NCBI RefSeq assembly: GCF_000183745.1
Contig: NC_014761.1
Location: 1,674,001-1,738,000, forward strand
Direction: 5' to 3'
Length of the DNA: 64,000 bases
From: Oceanithermus profundus DSM 14977
GTDB taxonomy: Bacteria; Deinococcota; Deinococci; Deinococcales; Marinithermaceae
Below, one piece after another: positions 10,441-19,029 of this stretch. A model generated the notes under the pieces. It was given only the letters and a program-made list of their open reading frames with translations. It was not told the DNA's origin and searched no databases. The position numbers and the translations under genes were made by a program. Position 1 is the first letter of the stretch, and every line of letters begins with the position of its first letter.

Positions 10441-11724
10441 TCAGGGGTAGAGGCCGCGCAGCGCCCGCGCCTCGAGGATGCGCGTCGCCGCCACGATGTA
10501 GGCGGCCGTGCGCAGGAGCACCTTGCGGTCCTGCGCCACCTGCCAGACGGCCTCGAAGGCCTCGCGCAGGACGCGCTCGAGGTTCTGGTTGATCTCCTCC
10601 TCGGTCCAGAAGTAGGAGTTGAAGTCCTGCACCCACTCGAAGTAGGAGACCGTCACGCCGCCGGCGTTGGCGAGGACGTCGGGAACGACGACGACGCCGC
10701 GCTCGGCGAGGATGTCGTCGGCCGCCGGCGTCGTGGGGCCGTTCGCGCCCTCGACGACGATCTTGGTTTGCACCTTGTGGGCATTCTGCTCGGTAATGAC
10801 GCGCTCCAGCGCCGCCGGGACCAGGAACTCGCAGGGCACCGCGAAGAGCTCGGCGGCGGGCAGCGGCTCGGCCTTCGGGTAGCCGCGCACCCCGCGCGTC
10901 TCCGACTCCGCCACGTAACGGATCAGGTCATAGGGGTCGATGCCCTCCTCGTTGTAGATCGCCCCGGTCACGTCGGCGATGGCCACGATCTTGGCGCCGT
11001 GGTCGTAGAAGGCGCGCGCCGCGGCGTTGCCCACGTTACCGAAGCCCTGGATCACCACGCGGCTGCCCTCGATGGGCAGGCCGATCTTCTCGGCCGCCGC
11101 GGCGGCGGTGAAGAAGACCCCGTTGCCGGTCGCGTCCTGCCGGCCCAGCGAGCCGCCGATGGCGATCGGCTTGCCGGTGACCACGCCGGGGGTGGTCGAG
11201 CCCACGTTCATCGAGTAGGTGTCCATCATCCAGGCCATCTCGCGCTGGCCGGTGCCCACGTCGGGCGCGGGGATGTCCTTCTTGGGGCCGATGAGGATGC
11301 CGATCTCGGAGGTGAAGCGGCGGGTGACGCGCTCGAGCTCCGAGGGGGAGAGCTGCCGCGGGTCGAGGCGGATCCCGCCCTTGCCGCCGCCGTAGGGCAG
11401 CCCCACGGCCGCGTTCTTGATGCTCATCCAGGCCGCCAGCGCCATCACCTCGGAAAGCGTCACGTCCTGGTGGTAGCGCACGCCCCCCTTGGCGGGCCCG
11501 CGCGAAGTGTTGTGCTGGACCCGGTAGCCTTCGAAGTGAACCACGGTGCCGTCGTCGAGGTGGATGGGCACGTCGACGATCAGGATCCGCTTGGGCCGCT
11601 TCAGGGTGTCGACCCAGTACTTCAGCTTGCCCAGGTAGGGGGTGACGCGCTCGACCTGTTCCAGGTAGATCCCCCAGGGGCCTTGGTCGCCGGACGGCAG
11701 GTAGGACAACGGTTCGCTCTTCAT
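10441..11724 (-). CDS. gdhB: Glutamate dehydrogenase, catalytic subunit (GdhB-like)
   Basis: Interconverts glutamate with 2-oxoglutarate and ammonia. The 427-residue protein keeps the catalytic and substrate lysines: [28 protein letters not shown], and the following cofactor domain with [17 protein letters not shown]. The ATG was chosen because it overlaps the stop codon of the upstream paralogue (ATGA, 4 nt) and begins [14 protein letters not shown]. An in-frame upstream extension is only read-through inside that paralogue. In Thermus thermophilus the equivalent second gene encodes the active subunit of a hetero-oligomeric enzyme; this pair has the same organisation. Confidence 0.93.
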   Translation of the reverse strand: MKSEPLSYLPSGDQGPWGIYLEQVERVTPYLGKLKYWVDTLKRPKRILIVDVPIHLDDGTVVHFEGYRVQHNTSRGPAKGGVRYHQDVTLSEVMALAAWMSIKNAAVGLPYGGGKGGIRLDPRQLSPSELERVTRRFTSEIGILIGPKKDIPAPDVGTGQREMAWMMDTYSMNVGSTTPGVVTGKPIAIGGSLGRQDATGNGVFFTAAAAAEKIGLPIEGSRVVIQGFGNVGNAAARAFYDHGAKIVAIADVTGAIYNEEGIDPYDLIRYVAESETRGVRGYPKAEPLPAAELFAVPCEFLVPAALERVITEQNAHKVQTKIVVEGANGPTTPAADDILAERGVVVVPDVLANAGGVTVSYFEWVQDFNSYFWTEEEINQNLERVLREAFEAVWQVAQDRKVLLRTAAYIVAATRILEARALRGLYP

Positions 11725-12992
11725 GGATACACCCCCCGCATGTGCGTGGAGAAGTTGATCTGATCCACCGCAATGGCGTAGGAGGCCAGCCGCAGATCGA
11801 TCGCGTGGGCCTCCGCGTACGTGCACACCTCTTCCAGCGTCTGGGCCACGCGGCGCTGCATCGCCGACCAGACGCGGTCCTCCGACCAGTTGAACATCGA
11901 GAAGTTCTGCACCCACTCGAGGTAGTCCATCGTCAGGCCCCCGCCGCCGGCGATCACGTCGGGCACGACCGGAACCCCGCGGCGTCGCAGCTGCGCGTCG
12001 GCGTCGGCGGTCACCGCCCCGACGGCGGATTCGACAATCACCCGGGCCCGGACCTGATCCACGTTGCCCTCGTTGATCAACCCTTCCAGGGCCGCCAGGA
12101 TCAGGAAGTCGGCGTCCAGGCCCACCAGGGCGTCGCGGCCGATGGTGTGGGCCCCGGAAAAGCCCTCGACCCGCCCCGTCTCCTTGAAGTGCGCCAGCAG
12201 CGCCTTGTAGTCGAGGCCGTCGGGGTTGTAGACCGCCCCCCACTCGTCGGAAACCGCGATCACCTTCGCCCCCGCCTCGGAAAAGAGCCGCGCCACCGCG
12301 CGGCCCACCTTGCCGTAGCCCTGCACGGCCACGGTGCTGCCGGCGAGGTCCTGCTCCTGAAAGCGGGTGAAGGCCTCGACGGCGTAGAGAACGCCGCGCC
12401 CCACGGCCTCGCCGCGCTTGGAAACGCCCCCGAGCTGCGGGGGCTTTCCGGTGACGACGCCGGGCTCGGTGAAGCCCCGGTTGGTGGAGAAGGTGTCCAT
12501 CATCCAGGCCATCTCGCGCTCGCCCGTTCCCAGGTCAGGGCCCAGGATGTCCTTGTCGGGGCCGATCACGTCCACCAGCTCGGCGGCGTAGCGGCGGGTG
12601 AGCCGCTCGACCTCGCCGATCGAGAGCTTGCGCGGGTTCACCGAAACGCCGCCCGCGGCGCCGCCGTAGGGCAGGCGGAAGACGGCCGACTGGATCGTGG
12701 CGATGGCCGCGAGCCCCACCGACTGCCCCAGGGAGACGCGGGGGTGGTAGCGCACGCCCCCGCGCGCCGGCCCCAGGGCGATGTTGTGGACGACCCGGTA
12801 GCCGCTGAAGAAACTGACCGTGCCGTCGTCGAGCTGGACGGGCACGGTCAGGGCCACCGTTCTTCGGGGGTGGGTCAGGTACTCCACGGTGGCCGGGTGG
12901 GCGTTCACGTGCGCCAAGGTGCGTTCGAGCTGAGCCAGAAAATCGTGCCATAGCCCCGGCTCACCGGGAGGTTTGTAGGCGCTCTTGAGCAT
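11721..12992 (-). CDS. gdhA: Glutamate dehydrogenase paralogue lacking catalytic lysines (regulatory GdhA-like subunit)
   Basis: A 423-residue glutamate dehydrogenase homologue whose active site is damaged. The block reads [10 protein letters not shown], then [17 protein letters not shown], so the lysines found in the active partner at AKGG, SIKNA and GGGKGG are replaced by Arg, Gln and Ala. The cofactor domain is intact ([17 protein letters not shown]). This is the pattern of T. thermophilus GdhA, described as a non-catalytic subunit that confers leucine activation on GdhB. The ribosome-binding site AAGGAGGTACCC precedes the ATG. The stop overlaps gdhB by 4 nt, consistent with stoichiometric co-translation. 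Confidence 0.9.
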   Translation of the reverse strand: MLKSAYKPPGEPGLWHDFLAQLERTLAHVNAHPATVEYLTHPRRTVALTVPVQLDDGTVSFFSGYRVVHNIALGPARGGVRYHPRVSLGQSVGLAAIATIQSAVFRLPYGGAAGGVSVNPRKLSIGEVERLTRRYAAELVDVIGPDKDILGPDLGTGEREMAWMMDTFSTNRGFTEPGVVTGKPPQLGGVSKRGEAVGRGVLYAVEAFTRFQEQDLAGSTVAVQGYGKVGRAVARLFSEAGAKVIAVSDEWGAVYNPDGLDYKALLAHFKETGRVEGFSGAHTIGRDALVGLDADFLILAALEGLINEGNVDQVRARVIVESAVGAVTADADAQLRRRGVPVVPDVIAGGGGLTMDYLEWVQNFSMFNWSEDRVWSAMQRRVAQTLEEVCTYAEAHAIDLRLASYAIAVDQINFSTHMRGVYP

Positions 12993-13025
12993 GGGTACCT
13001 CCTTGGTCCGCCACGATGCTTAGGT

Positions 13026-13985
13026 CTACTGCAACCGCTCCAGTTCCGCAAGGGCCAAACCTTCCAACGCGGACTTCGCCTCGGAGCCGGGCAGCACCTC
13101 CAGCGCCGCGAGGGCGCGGCGGATGCGTTCGCCGATCACCTCGACGACGCGTTCGGCGACGCCGGTCCGCACCGCCAGCTCCCGCAGGAAGGCGACGTCG
13201 TCGGGCTCGCGCCCGCGCCGCAGCAGCACCTTCCCGACGCGTTCGGGTTCGGCGTCGAGCAGCCAGAGCGTGATCAGCGTGACCTTGCCCTCGCGCACGT
13301 CGCCGCCGACGGGCTTTCCGAGGCGTTCGGAGGCCCCCATGAGGTCGAGGTAGTCGTCGCGCATCTGGAAGGCCATGCCGTACTCGCGCCCGTAGGTGAC
13401 CAGCGCCATGCGCAGAGTCTCGGGCGCCCGCCCCAGGAGGGCCGCGCCCTCGGTGGCCGCGCGCATCAGCGCCGCGGTCTTGCTCTCGATGATGCGGTAG
13501 TACTGCGCTTCCGAGTACTCCTGATAGGCCGCGGCCTGGAACTGCAGCACCTCGCCCTCGGCGAGCTGACGCGCCGCCTCGGCGAAGAGGTGCACGAGCT
13601 CGATGCGGCCGGTCTCGGCCAGCAGGAAGAGGACCCGGCTGAGCAGGTAGTCGCCGGAGAGGACGGAGACGGCGTTGCCGTACTTGCGGAAGGCGGCCTC
13701 ACGGCCGCGGCGGGTCTCGGCGTCGTCGACGAGGTCGTCGTGGAGCAGCGTCGCCGAGTGCAGCAGTTCGACGGCCAGCGCCAGCTCCATCTCGTGGGGC
13801 ACGCCGCCCAGGGCGCGGCTGGCCAGCAACGCGAGCCGGGGGCGGATGCGCTTGCCCCCGGCTGCGATCAGGTCGTCTTCGATCAGCTGGATGAACTCGA
13901 CGTCGGAACGAAGCAGGGCGCGCAACCTTCGCTCGAAGGCTTCGCCCGGTTCGGGCAGGGCGGACAACGACGGCTCTACGCTCAC
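13026..13985 (-). CDS. Polyprenyl diphosphate synthase
   Basis: Trans-prenyltransferase that condenses isopentenyl diphosphate units to make long-chain or geranylgeranyl-type diphosphates for quinone side chains, carotenoids or lipids. The 319 residues carry the first aspartate-rich motif LLHDDLVDDAETRRG near residue 78 and the second, MAFQMRDDYLDLMGAS, near residue 215. The start is GTG, 7 nt after a -10-like TATACT (13998-13993), with no Shine-Dalgarno sequence, so the mRNA is probably leaderless. The chain length cannot be assigned reliably by eye. Confidence 0.9.
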   Translation of the reverse strand: MSVEPSLSALPEPGEAFERRLRALLRSDVEFIQLIEDDLIAAGGKRIRPRLALLASRALGGVPHEMELALAVELLHSATLLHDDLVDDAETRRGREAAFRKYGNAVSVLSGDYLLSRVLFLLAETGRIELVHLFAEAARQLAEGEVLQFQAAAYQEYSEAQYYRIIESKTAALMRAATEGAALLGRAPETLRMALVTYGREYGMAFQMRDDYLDLMGASERLGKPVGGDVREGKVTLITLWLLDAEPERVGKVLLRRGREPDDVAFLRELAVRTGVAERVVEVIGERIRRALAALEVLPGSEAKSALEGLALAELERLQ

Positions 13986-14014
13986 CGAGTCGAGTATACC
14001 CGCAAAGCGCCGGG

Positions 14015-14575
14015 CTACTGCGCCTCAAGCGGGAAGAGGATCTTGATGTCCTGCTCCCACTGGACCGCCCTTCCACCCGAGGTGCGCGCGTAAAAGACGA
14101 CGCGCGCGTGCCAGTCGAGGTGGTTGGCGTTGTTCAGGAACGCCTGGTACATCATCGCGGCGATCTTGCCGTCGAGGCTGAACTCGAAGGGCTCCGACAG
14201 GGCCCAGCCGTACTCCCAGTCCGCGCTGCTCTTGGTGCACTGCTGGGTGCCGCCGTCGCTGGCGGGACAGACGATGCCGGGAGGGATAGGTACCGAAACG
14301 TTGGCCGTGTAGGTCGAGTCGCCGGGGTCGATCTCCTGACCGGCGCCGTCGAGGTAGTGCACCTCCACGCGCTCGAGCACGCCTTCGGGCGCGCCCGGGC
14401 TGACCAGCACCTGGGCCAGGTTGCCGACCACCGTCAGCTCGCCGTTCTGTACGGCGAAACCCCAGGCGTCGGGGGTCAGGTTCACCTTATAGTACGGTTT
14501 AAACCCCACGTCCAGCCCGCACGAGGTCAGCGCCCCGGCCGCGAGCAATACCCCTAAGATCAGCCACTTCTTCAT
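14015..14575 (-). CDS. Putative lipoprotein of unknown function
   Basis: A 186-residue protein with a lipoprotein signal peptide: KKWLILGVLLAAGALTSC, giving a lipobox at about Cys19, followed by Gly. The mature part has a strand-rich look (YKVNLTPDAWGFAVQNG, LAQVLVSP, VEVHYLDG) and a short CPASDGGTQQC loop that could form a disulfide. It resembles no family I can name. The ATG overlaps the rex stop codon (ATGA) and has GAGAGGAG 8 nt upstream within the rex coding sequence, so it is the last gene of the TPR-SPOR-rex-lipoprotein operon. Confidence 0.78.
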   Translation of the reverse strand: MKKWLILGVLLAAGALTSCGLDVGFKPYYKVNLTPDAWGFAVQNGELTVVGNLAQVLVSPGAPEGVLERVEVHYLDGAGQEIDPGDSTYTANVSVPIPPGIVCPASDGGTQQCTKSSADWEYGWALSEPFEFSLDGKIAAMMYQAFLNNANHLDWHARVVFYARTSGGRAVQWEQDIKILFPLEAQ

Positions 14576-15213
14576 CCCATCATCTCCTCTCGCCACCTTG
14601 GGTTCAGCATAAAGAAACCTAAACGGGAAAGTCCAGCCATAAAGTCTACGTTTTCGACGGCCACCTCTTCGGGCAGGCTCAGCACCACCGGCGCGAAGTT
14701 GAGCAGCCCCCGCACCCCGGCCCGGACCAACCGCTCGGCCACGCCCTGGGCCTGCCCCTCGGGCACGGCCAGCAGGGCGACGTCGACGTGCTCGTCCCGC
14801 ACCGTGGCCTCGAGCTCCTCCATCGGCCGCACGGTCACCGGCCCCACCCTGCGGCCGAGAATCCCGGGGTCGACGTCGAACCCCGCGACCAGCTCGTAAC
14901 CCTCCGCGAGTCCGGGGTAGTCGGCGAGCGCCTGCCCCAGACGGCCCATGCCCACGATGATCAAGCGCCACTTGCGCCCCAGCCCCAGGATCTGGCGCAG
15001 CTCGCGCCGCAAGACCGGGACGGTGTAGCCGACGCCGCGGGTGCCGTAGCTGCCGAAGTAGGCCAGGTCCTTGCGCACCTGAAACGCGGTGACGCCGGTG
15101 GCGCGGGCCAGCTCCTCGCTCGAGGTGCGCACCGCGCCGGCCTCCTCCATGCGCTCCAGGGCCCGCAGGTAGCGCACCAGCCTGGTGATCGTCGCGTCCG
15201 GAATCTTGGCCAC
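14572..15213 (-). CDS. rex: Redox-sensing transcriptional repressor Rex
   Basis: Rex represses respiratory and fermentative genes until NADH binds and releases it. The 213-residue protein has an N-terminal winged helix (ITRLVRYLRALERM, SSEELARATGVTAFQVRKDL, AYFGSYGTRGVGY) and a C-terminal Rossmann domain with LIIVGMGRLGQALADY as its nucleotide loop, then the family's LNFAPVVLSLP and domain-swapped end. GTG is the start codon, sharing one base with the stop of the SPOR gene (TAGTG). No convincing Rex box was found upstream of the respiratory genes in this window. Confidence 0.94.
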   Translation of the reverse strand: MAKIPDATITRLVRYLRALERMEEAGAVRTSSEELARATGVTAFQVRKDLAYFGSYGTRGVGYTVPVLRRELRQILGLGRKWRLIIVGMGRLGQALADYPGLAEGYELVAGFDVDPGILGRRVGPVTVRPMEELEATVRDEHVDVALLAVPEGQAQGVAERLVRAGVRGLLNFAPVVLSLPEEVAVENVDFMAGLSRLGFFMLNPRWREEMMG

Positions 15214-16028
15214 TAGCGCACCTCGACGACTTCGAAACCGGCCTCGACGAGCCGGCGCTTGAGCGCCGCGAGCTGCTCGGGGGCGACGGGACCGACCCAG
15301 ACCTTGATCCAGGGCTTGCGGTATTGCAGCACCACCGGGCCGATCCCCTGGTCGCGCAGCGCGCGGACCGTGGCCTCGGCCGAGGCCAGCTGCTTGAAGG
15401 CCCCCACCTGCAGGTAGGTCTGGGTGGGTTCGGGGCTGTCGCCGCGGTAGATCTGCGGCTCGTAGTCGGCCAGCCGCTCGGCCGCCTGCACCGCGTCGCC
15501 GCGGCGCGTGAAGGGGCCGACGGCCACGCGGGTGACGCGCCCTACGGGCTCGAGGCGGACGGCGTAGCCCTGGGCCTCCAGCTTCTGGGCCAGCGCCAAC
15601 GCGTTGAGCGGGTTGCCGAAGGCCCCCACCGAAACCCGGAAGATGCCCGTCTCCGGCCCCGCCGGGGCGGCGGGGGGCGGAGCGGTCTCCGTGCGGCCGG
15701 CGGGTGCCGCGGAACCGGCCGCGGGCGTCGCGGCCGCAGGTTCGGCCGGCGGCGCGCCGGCGGGCTCTTCCGGGGCGGCCTCGGGCGCTTCAGGCAGCAG
15801 CGGCACCACGGTGACCGGCTCCTCGGCCGCCGGGGCCTCGGCGTCCACACCCGGTGCCGTCGTTTCGCCCTGCGCGGGCGCGGCGATGGGAACCGGGGCC
15901 GTCACCCCGGAGGGGGCCTTGGTCTTGAAGGGGTTCACGCCGGTGAGGAAGAGCACGATCCCGACGACCGTAACCGCAAACACCGCGAAGATAAGCGCGT
16001 CAATCCAGTTTTCTCGTAACCAGCGCAT
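15213..16028 (-). CDS. SPOR-domain membrane protein (two tandem SPOR repeats)
   Basis: A 271-residue bitopic protein. It has a short cytoplasmic N-terminus, a membrane helix at about residues 9-30 (ALIFAVFAVTVVGIVLFL), and an Ala/Pro/Glu-rich linker to about residue 125. Two SPOR-like repeats follow: the first around FRVSVGAFGNPLNALALAQK and RVAVGPFTRRGDA, the second around YLQVGAFKQLASAEATVRAL and IKVWVGPVAPEQL. SPOR domains bind denuded peptidoglycan, often at the division site. ATG is preceded by AAGGAGAACCT. It lies between a secreted TPR protein and rex in one operon. Confidence 0.85.
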   Translation of the reverse strand: MRWLRENWIDALIFAVFAVTVVGIVLFLTGVNPFKTKAPSGVTAPVPIAAPAQGETTAPGVDAEAPAAEEPVTVVPLLPEAPEAAPEEPAGAPPAEPAAATPAAGSAAPAGRTETAPPPAAPAGPETGIFRVSVGAFGNPLNALALAQKLEAQGYAVRLEPVGRVTRVAVGPFTRRGDAVQAAERLADYEPQIYRGDSPEPTQTYLQVGAFKQLASAEATVRALRDQGIGPVVLQYRKPWIKVWVGPVAPEQLAALKRRLVEAGFEVVEVR

Positions 16029-16046
16029 AGGTTCTCCTTGACGAGC

Positions 16047-17549
16047 TCATTTCTTGATGAGGCTGCGTGCGGGCTCGAAGCCCAGTTCCAAAGCCCGCTT
16101 CCAGGCGCGCTGGGCCTCCGATTCGCGCGCCAGCGCCTTGAGGGCCCAGCCCAGGTTGTACCAGGCCTCGGCGTTGTTGGGGTCCTCCAGGACCACCTGG
16201 GTAAGCACCTGCTCGGCGTCGCTGAAGCGCTTGGACGCCAGGTACGCCGCCCCCAGGTTGAGGCGGGCCACCGGCGAGGGGTCGAGCTGCACGGCCCGCT
16301 CGAGCGCCGGCACCGCGGTGTCGAGGTCCTGCAGCGCGTAGGCCGCCAGCCCCAGCCACAACCAGGCCTCGGCGCGGTCGGGAACCAGGTCCACGGCCTG
16401 CAGGAGCAGCGCCCGCGCCTCGCCGTAGCGCCCGAGGCGGTACGCGCTCTTGCCCGCGACCAGCAGCGCGTCCGCCCGCACGTCGCCCTGCGCGGCGGCC
16501 GCGGCCAGCTTGGCGTAGCGCGAGGCCTGCTTGTAGTCCTTCTTCTGGAAGTACGCCGCGGCCAGGCCCACGAGGATGCGCGGCTCGTCGGGTTTCACGC
16601 TGTACGCCTTCTGGAAGGCCACCAGCGCGCGGTCCGCGTCCCCCGCGCGCAGCCAGTGGGTGCCCAGGTCGTAGTGGGCCTGCCAGAGGCGCGAGTCCAG
16701 GCGGGTCGCCTCCTGCAACAGCTGCGAGGCCCGGTCCGGGTCCGTGGGCTTGAGGACCATGGCCTTCTTGAGCAGCAGGTTGGCGCGCACCGCGGGATCG
16801 TCCACGGCCTGCAGCGAGCGGTCGAGCTCCCGCAGCGCGCGATCGGTGAGGCCCTGCCCCACGAAGATGTCGGCCAGCAGGCTCACCGCCGCCACGTGCC
16901 CGCGGTCGCGGTTGAGCACCTTGTACAGGTAAGGGATCGCCTCCTTGGGTTTCCCGGCCATCGCCAGGTTGTCGGCCACCTGGTAGAGCAGTTCTTCGTC
17001 CTCGCCCACCTTCCCCAGCGCTTCGATCAGGACCGCGGCCGCTTCTTCGGGGGAGCCGAGCTTGCGCAGTGAGGAGGCCAGGCCCAGGTAGGCGGGCCGC
17101 AGCACCTCGGGGGCCAGGTTCTGCTCCTCGCCGAGGGCGAGGGCCTTCTTGAACGCCGCCGCGGCCTCCTTCCAGCGCCCCAGGTCGGCGTAGGCGACGG
17201 CCAGGTTGTACCAGCCTTCGAAACGGTCCGGGAAGAGTCGGGTCACCTGGTCGAACTCGAAGAGCGCGCCGCGCAGGTCGCCCTTGCGGTAAAGCGCGAG
17301 GCCGAGGCCGAAGTGGGCCTGGAAGTTTTCGTAGTCGAGCGCCAGCACGTCCTCGAAGACCCGCGCCGCGTCGTCGTAGCGGCCCACGTCCAGGTAGGCG
17401 CGCCCCAGCGCGACCATGGTGGGCAGGTCCCCCGGCTGACTTTTCAGCTGCTCCTCCAAAGCCGCTGGATCGGGACTGGCGGACGGGGCGGTTTGCGCAT
17501 AGGCGAACCAACTCCCGAGAAGCAGTAGGATGATCCACGTTGGTTTCAT
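16047..17549 (-). CDS. Secreted TPR-repeat protein
   Basis: A 500-residue protein with a signal peptide (KPTWIILLLLGSWFAYAQ) followed entirely by TPR hairpins, for example LPTMVALGRAYLDVGRYDDA and AWYNLGWALKALARESEAQR. The likely location is the periplasm or the outer face of the membrane, as a protein-interaction scaffold. ATG 17549 was chosen because GGGAGGAA lies about 9 nt upstream; a further upstream ATG at 17576 would disrupt the signal peptide. It is the first gene of an operon with the SPOR protein, rex and the lipoprotein, driven by the promoter at 17616-17587. The partner is unknown. Confidence 0.85.
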   Translation of the reverse strand: MKPTWIILLLLGSWFAYAQTAPSASPDPAALEEQLKSQPGDLPTMVALGRAYLDVGRYDDAARVFEDVLALDYENFQAHFGLGLALYRKGDLRGALFEFDQVTRLFPDRFEGWYNLAVAYADLGRWKEAAAAFKKALALGEEQNLAPEVLRPAYLGLASSLRKLGSPEEAAAVLIEALGKVGEDEELLYQVADNLAMAGKPKEAIPYLYKVLNRDRGHVAAVSLLADIFVGQGLTDRALRELDRSLQAVDDPAVRANLLLKKAMVLKPTDPDRASQLLQEATRLDSRLWQAHYDLGTHWLRAGDADRALVAFQKAYSVKPDEPRILVGLAAAYFQKKDYKQASRYAKLAAAAAQGDVRADALLVAGKSAYRLGRYGEARALLLQAVDLVPDRAEAWLWLGLAAYALQDLDTAVPALERAVQLDPSPVARLNLGAAYLASKRFSDAEQVLTQVVLEDPNNAEAWYNLGWALKALARESEAQRAWKRALELGFEPARSLIKK

Positions 17550-17586
17550 AAGACGACTTCCTCCCGGTACCGACATTCTTTGCGCT

Positions 17587-17616
17587 ATTCTATCAGGATC
17601 TTCACTTCCGTCACAA
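17587..17616 (-). promoter_or_regulatory. Promoter of the TPR-SPOR-rex operon
   Basis: Reading leftward, TTGTGA (17616-17611) and TAGAAT (17592-17587) are separated by 18 bp, about 40 bp upstream of the TPR gene's ATG. Confidence 0.6.
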
Positions 17617-17681
17617 GAAAATCGGCACCTTTACCCCGCCGCCCGCCGCCGCCGGAGGAGCGGCCGGGCCTCGAACCTCGC

Positions 17682-17710
17682 TTGACAGCCTTCCGCGCCT
17701 TTGTTAAATT
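17682..17710 (+). promoter_or_regulatory. Promoter of the initiator tRNA gene
   Basis: TTGACA (17682-17687) and TAAATT (17705-17710) are separated by 17 bp and end 12 bp before the tRNA 5' end. This is the closest match to the sigma-70/A consensus in the window. Confidence 0.8.
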
Positions 17711-17722
17711 AATCGATGGCGA

Positions 17723-17800
<78 letters not shown>

Positions 17801-17805
17801 AACCC

Positions 17806-17833
17806 GAGCGCCGTGCCCCCAGGCACGGCGCTC
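17806..17833. terminator. GC-rich hairpin after tRNA-fMet, shared with the opposing DUF420 gene
   Basis: A perfect 12-bp stem: GAGCGCCGTGCC, loop CCCA, GGCACGGCGCTC. It is followed by TCTTCGTT on the plus strand. It lies between the tRNA and the end of the leftward DUF420 gene and may serve both. Confidence 0.65.
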
Positions 17834-17848
17834 TCTTCGTTCGGACGC

Positions 17849-18268
17849 TCAGGCGGGCACGCCGTATCGGGCGAGCACCAGGTAGATTATCCAGCCGCTG
17901 AGCGCGGCGTAGAGCCAGACCGGGACCGCCCAGCGCACCCAGGCGCGGTGCCGCGCCCACTCGCCCCGCACCGCCCAGTAGACCGCGGCCAGCACCAGCG
18001 GCAGATTCAGCGTCGCGGCAACGGTATGGGTCAGCAGCAGCGCCAGGTAGGGCGCGCGCCCCCACTCGGGGCCCGCGTAGTGGGTGGCCCCCACGAACGT
18101 CCACTTGATGAGGTAGAGAACGAGAAAGGCGGCCGCCAGTAGGACCGCGGCGAGCATCGCCTTGGGGTGCAGGTCACGGCGGCCGCGGCGGATCAGCAGC
18201 ACGCCCACGACCACCAGCACCCCGCTGGCGAGGATGGCCGCGGCGGCCCACGCGCCTAGCGACGCCAT
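17849..18268 (-). CDS. DUF420 family membrane protein
   Basis: A 139-residue protein with four predicted membrane helices: AAAAILASGVLVVVGVLLI, AVLLAAAFLVLYLIKW, a segment containing LLLTHTVAATLNLPLVLA, and VPVWLYAALSGWIIYLVL. Conserved histidines occur in HPKAM, GATHYAG and LLTHTV, as in DUF420 proteins, some of which (CtaM) are needed for haem-copper oxidase maturation. That link is tempting because a ba3 oxidase lies 6 kb away, but it is inference. ATG has GGAG 7 nt upstream and overlaps the end of the 96-residue gene before it by 13 nt. Confidence 0.82.
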   Translation of the reverse strand: MASLGAWAAAAILASGVLVVVGVLLIRRGRRDLHPKAMLAAVLLAAAFLVLYLIKWTFVGATHYAGPEWGRAPYLALLLTHTVAATLNLPLVLAAVYWAVRGEWARHRAWVRWAVPVWLYAALSGWIIYLVLARYGVPA

Positions 18269-18546
18269 GCCGGAAACTCCTCCCGCACCCGCTCGGCGAG
18301 CGGCCGGGCCTGGGGGTCGCGGCTGGTCCGGGCGTAACTGTAGCCGGCCACGAAGCAACGCTCCGCCTCGTCGCCTTCGAGGCGGCGGGCCAGGTTCAGG
18401 TAGACGAAGGCGATCGTTCCGTCGCGCAACGGCGAGGGAGGCTCTTCGAACAAACGTTCCAGCTGCCGGCGCAGCTCTTCCGGTGGGGCGGCGGCGAGGG
18501 CCCGCCGCCGGGGGTCGTCGTGCTCGAACACGCGCCATACTACCAT
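18256..18546 (-). CDS. Small hypothetical protein (96 residues)
   Basis: No family recognised. The sequence is charged and helical (RRQLERLFEEPPSPLRDG, IAFVYLNLARRLEGDEAERC, PLAERVREEF), with coding-like composition and no signal or membrane segment. It overlaps the downstream DUF420 gene by 13 nt, which supports co-translation. Its ATG is only 6 bp from the ATG of the divergent small gene at 18553. No clear ribosome-binding site is seen. Confidence 0.6.
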   Translation of the reverse strand: MVVWRVFEHDDPRRRALAAAPPEELRRQLERLFEEPPSPLRDGTIAFVYLNLARRLEGDEAERCFVAGYSYARTSRDPQARPLAERVREEFPAWRR

Positions 18547-18552
18547 GGGGGC

Positions 18553-18786
18553 ATGGACGCAAAAGAAGCCCTGCTCGCCTTTCTCGACGACCCGGACGCG
18601 CTGACGCTGTCGGAGCTTGCCGAGGCCTTCGAGGCCTGGCCTCCGGCGGCCGCCCTCCAGAAACTCGCGGCGCGGGCCGTCTTCCTCGAGGACGAGCGCC
18701 TGGACCGCCTGCTCGAGCAGGCGTGCGCCGAAGCGCGGCGTCTGCTCGAGGGGCTGGAGGCCGGGTCATTCGTACCCCCCTCCTAG
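18553..18786 (+). CDS. Small hypothetical protein (77 residues)
   Basis: A short acidic, helical protein starting MDAKEALLAFLDDPDALTLS, with LDRLLEQACAEARRLLEGLE near the end. No family recognised. ATG 18553 was chosen because the upstream in-frame start would overlap the divergent gene; GGGG sits directly before it. A CATACT hexamer 10 nt upstream could be its -10. It is followed by a 240-bp non-coding stretch that ends in the cytochrome promoter region. Confidence 0.55.
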   Translation: MDAKEALLAFLDDPDALTLSELAEAFEAWPPAAALQKLAARAVFLEDERLDRLLEQACAEARRLLEGLEAGSFVPPS

Positions 18787-18870
18787 AGCGCCTCGTTCCT
18801 TCGCCCGCGTTTTTCCCTTTGCGTTCGAGATTCTTCCGGGCCGCGGCACCGGCTGCGACCCGGGACATCC

Positions 18871-18921
18871 ATACTCTTGATTATGTGTTCATACCCTTTA
18901 TTATCATGTACTCAAGGGTAT
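18871..18921 (+). promoter_or_regulatory. Cytochrome-island promoter covered by three copies of a 10-bp motif
   Basis: A promoter is visible as TTGATT (18877-18882), 16 bp, TATTAT (18899-18904). Three copies of ATACYCTTKA lie on it: ATACTCTTGA (18871-18880, over the -35), ATACCCTTTA (18891-18900, over the spacer and -10) and, inverted, TCAAGGGTAT (18912-18921, over the expected start site). The first two are spaced exactly 20 bp, two helical turns. The surrounding sequence is AT-rich for this genome. A perfect palindrome CGAACGTTCG lies downstream at 18946-18955. This looks like an operator for an unidentified regulator. The first cytochrome ATG is 108 bp beyond the motif. Confidence 0.65.
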
Positions 18922-19029
18922 AAGGGGGGTGAGAAGGCGAGAACGCGAACGTTCGGCGCAGCGCACACCTTTAGCGTCCATTCCGTGCATGGATTCAGGC
19001 TTTTGGGTTTGTAGAGAAAGGAGCCGCAT

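Noticed and set aside
17593-17620. Possible Rex box near the promoter of the TPR-rex operon (TTGTGA then GAAGTGAAG)
   Set aside because: Only one half-site resembles the Rex consensus; the inverted second half TTCACAA is missing, so autoregulation cannot be claimed.
18946-18955. CGAACGTTCG palindrome as a LexA-type box
   Set aside because: It lies downstream of the expected start site and does not match a LexA consensus I can defend; mentioned only as part of the cytochrome leader.
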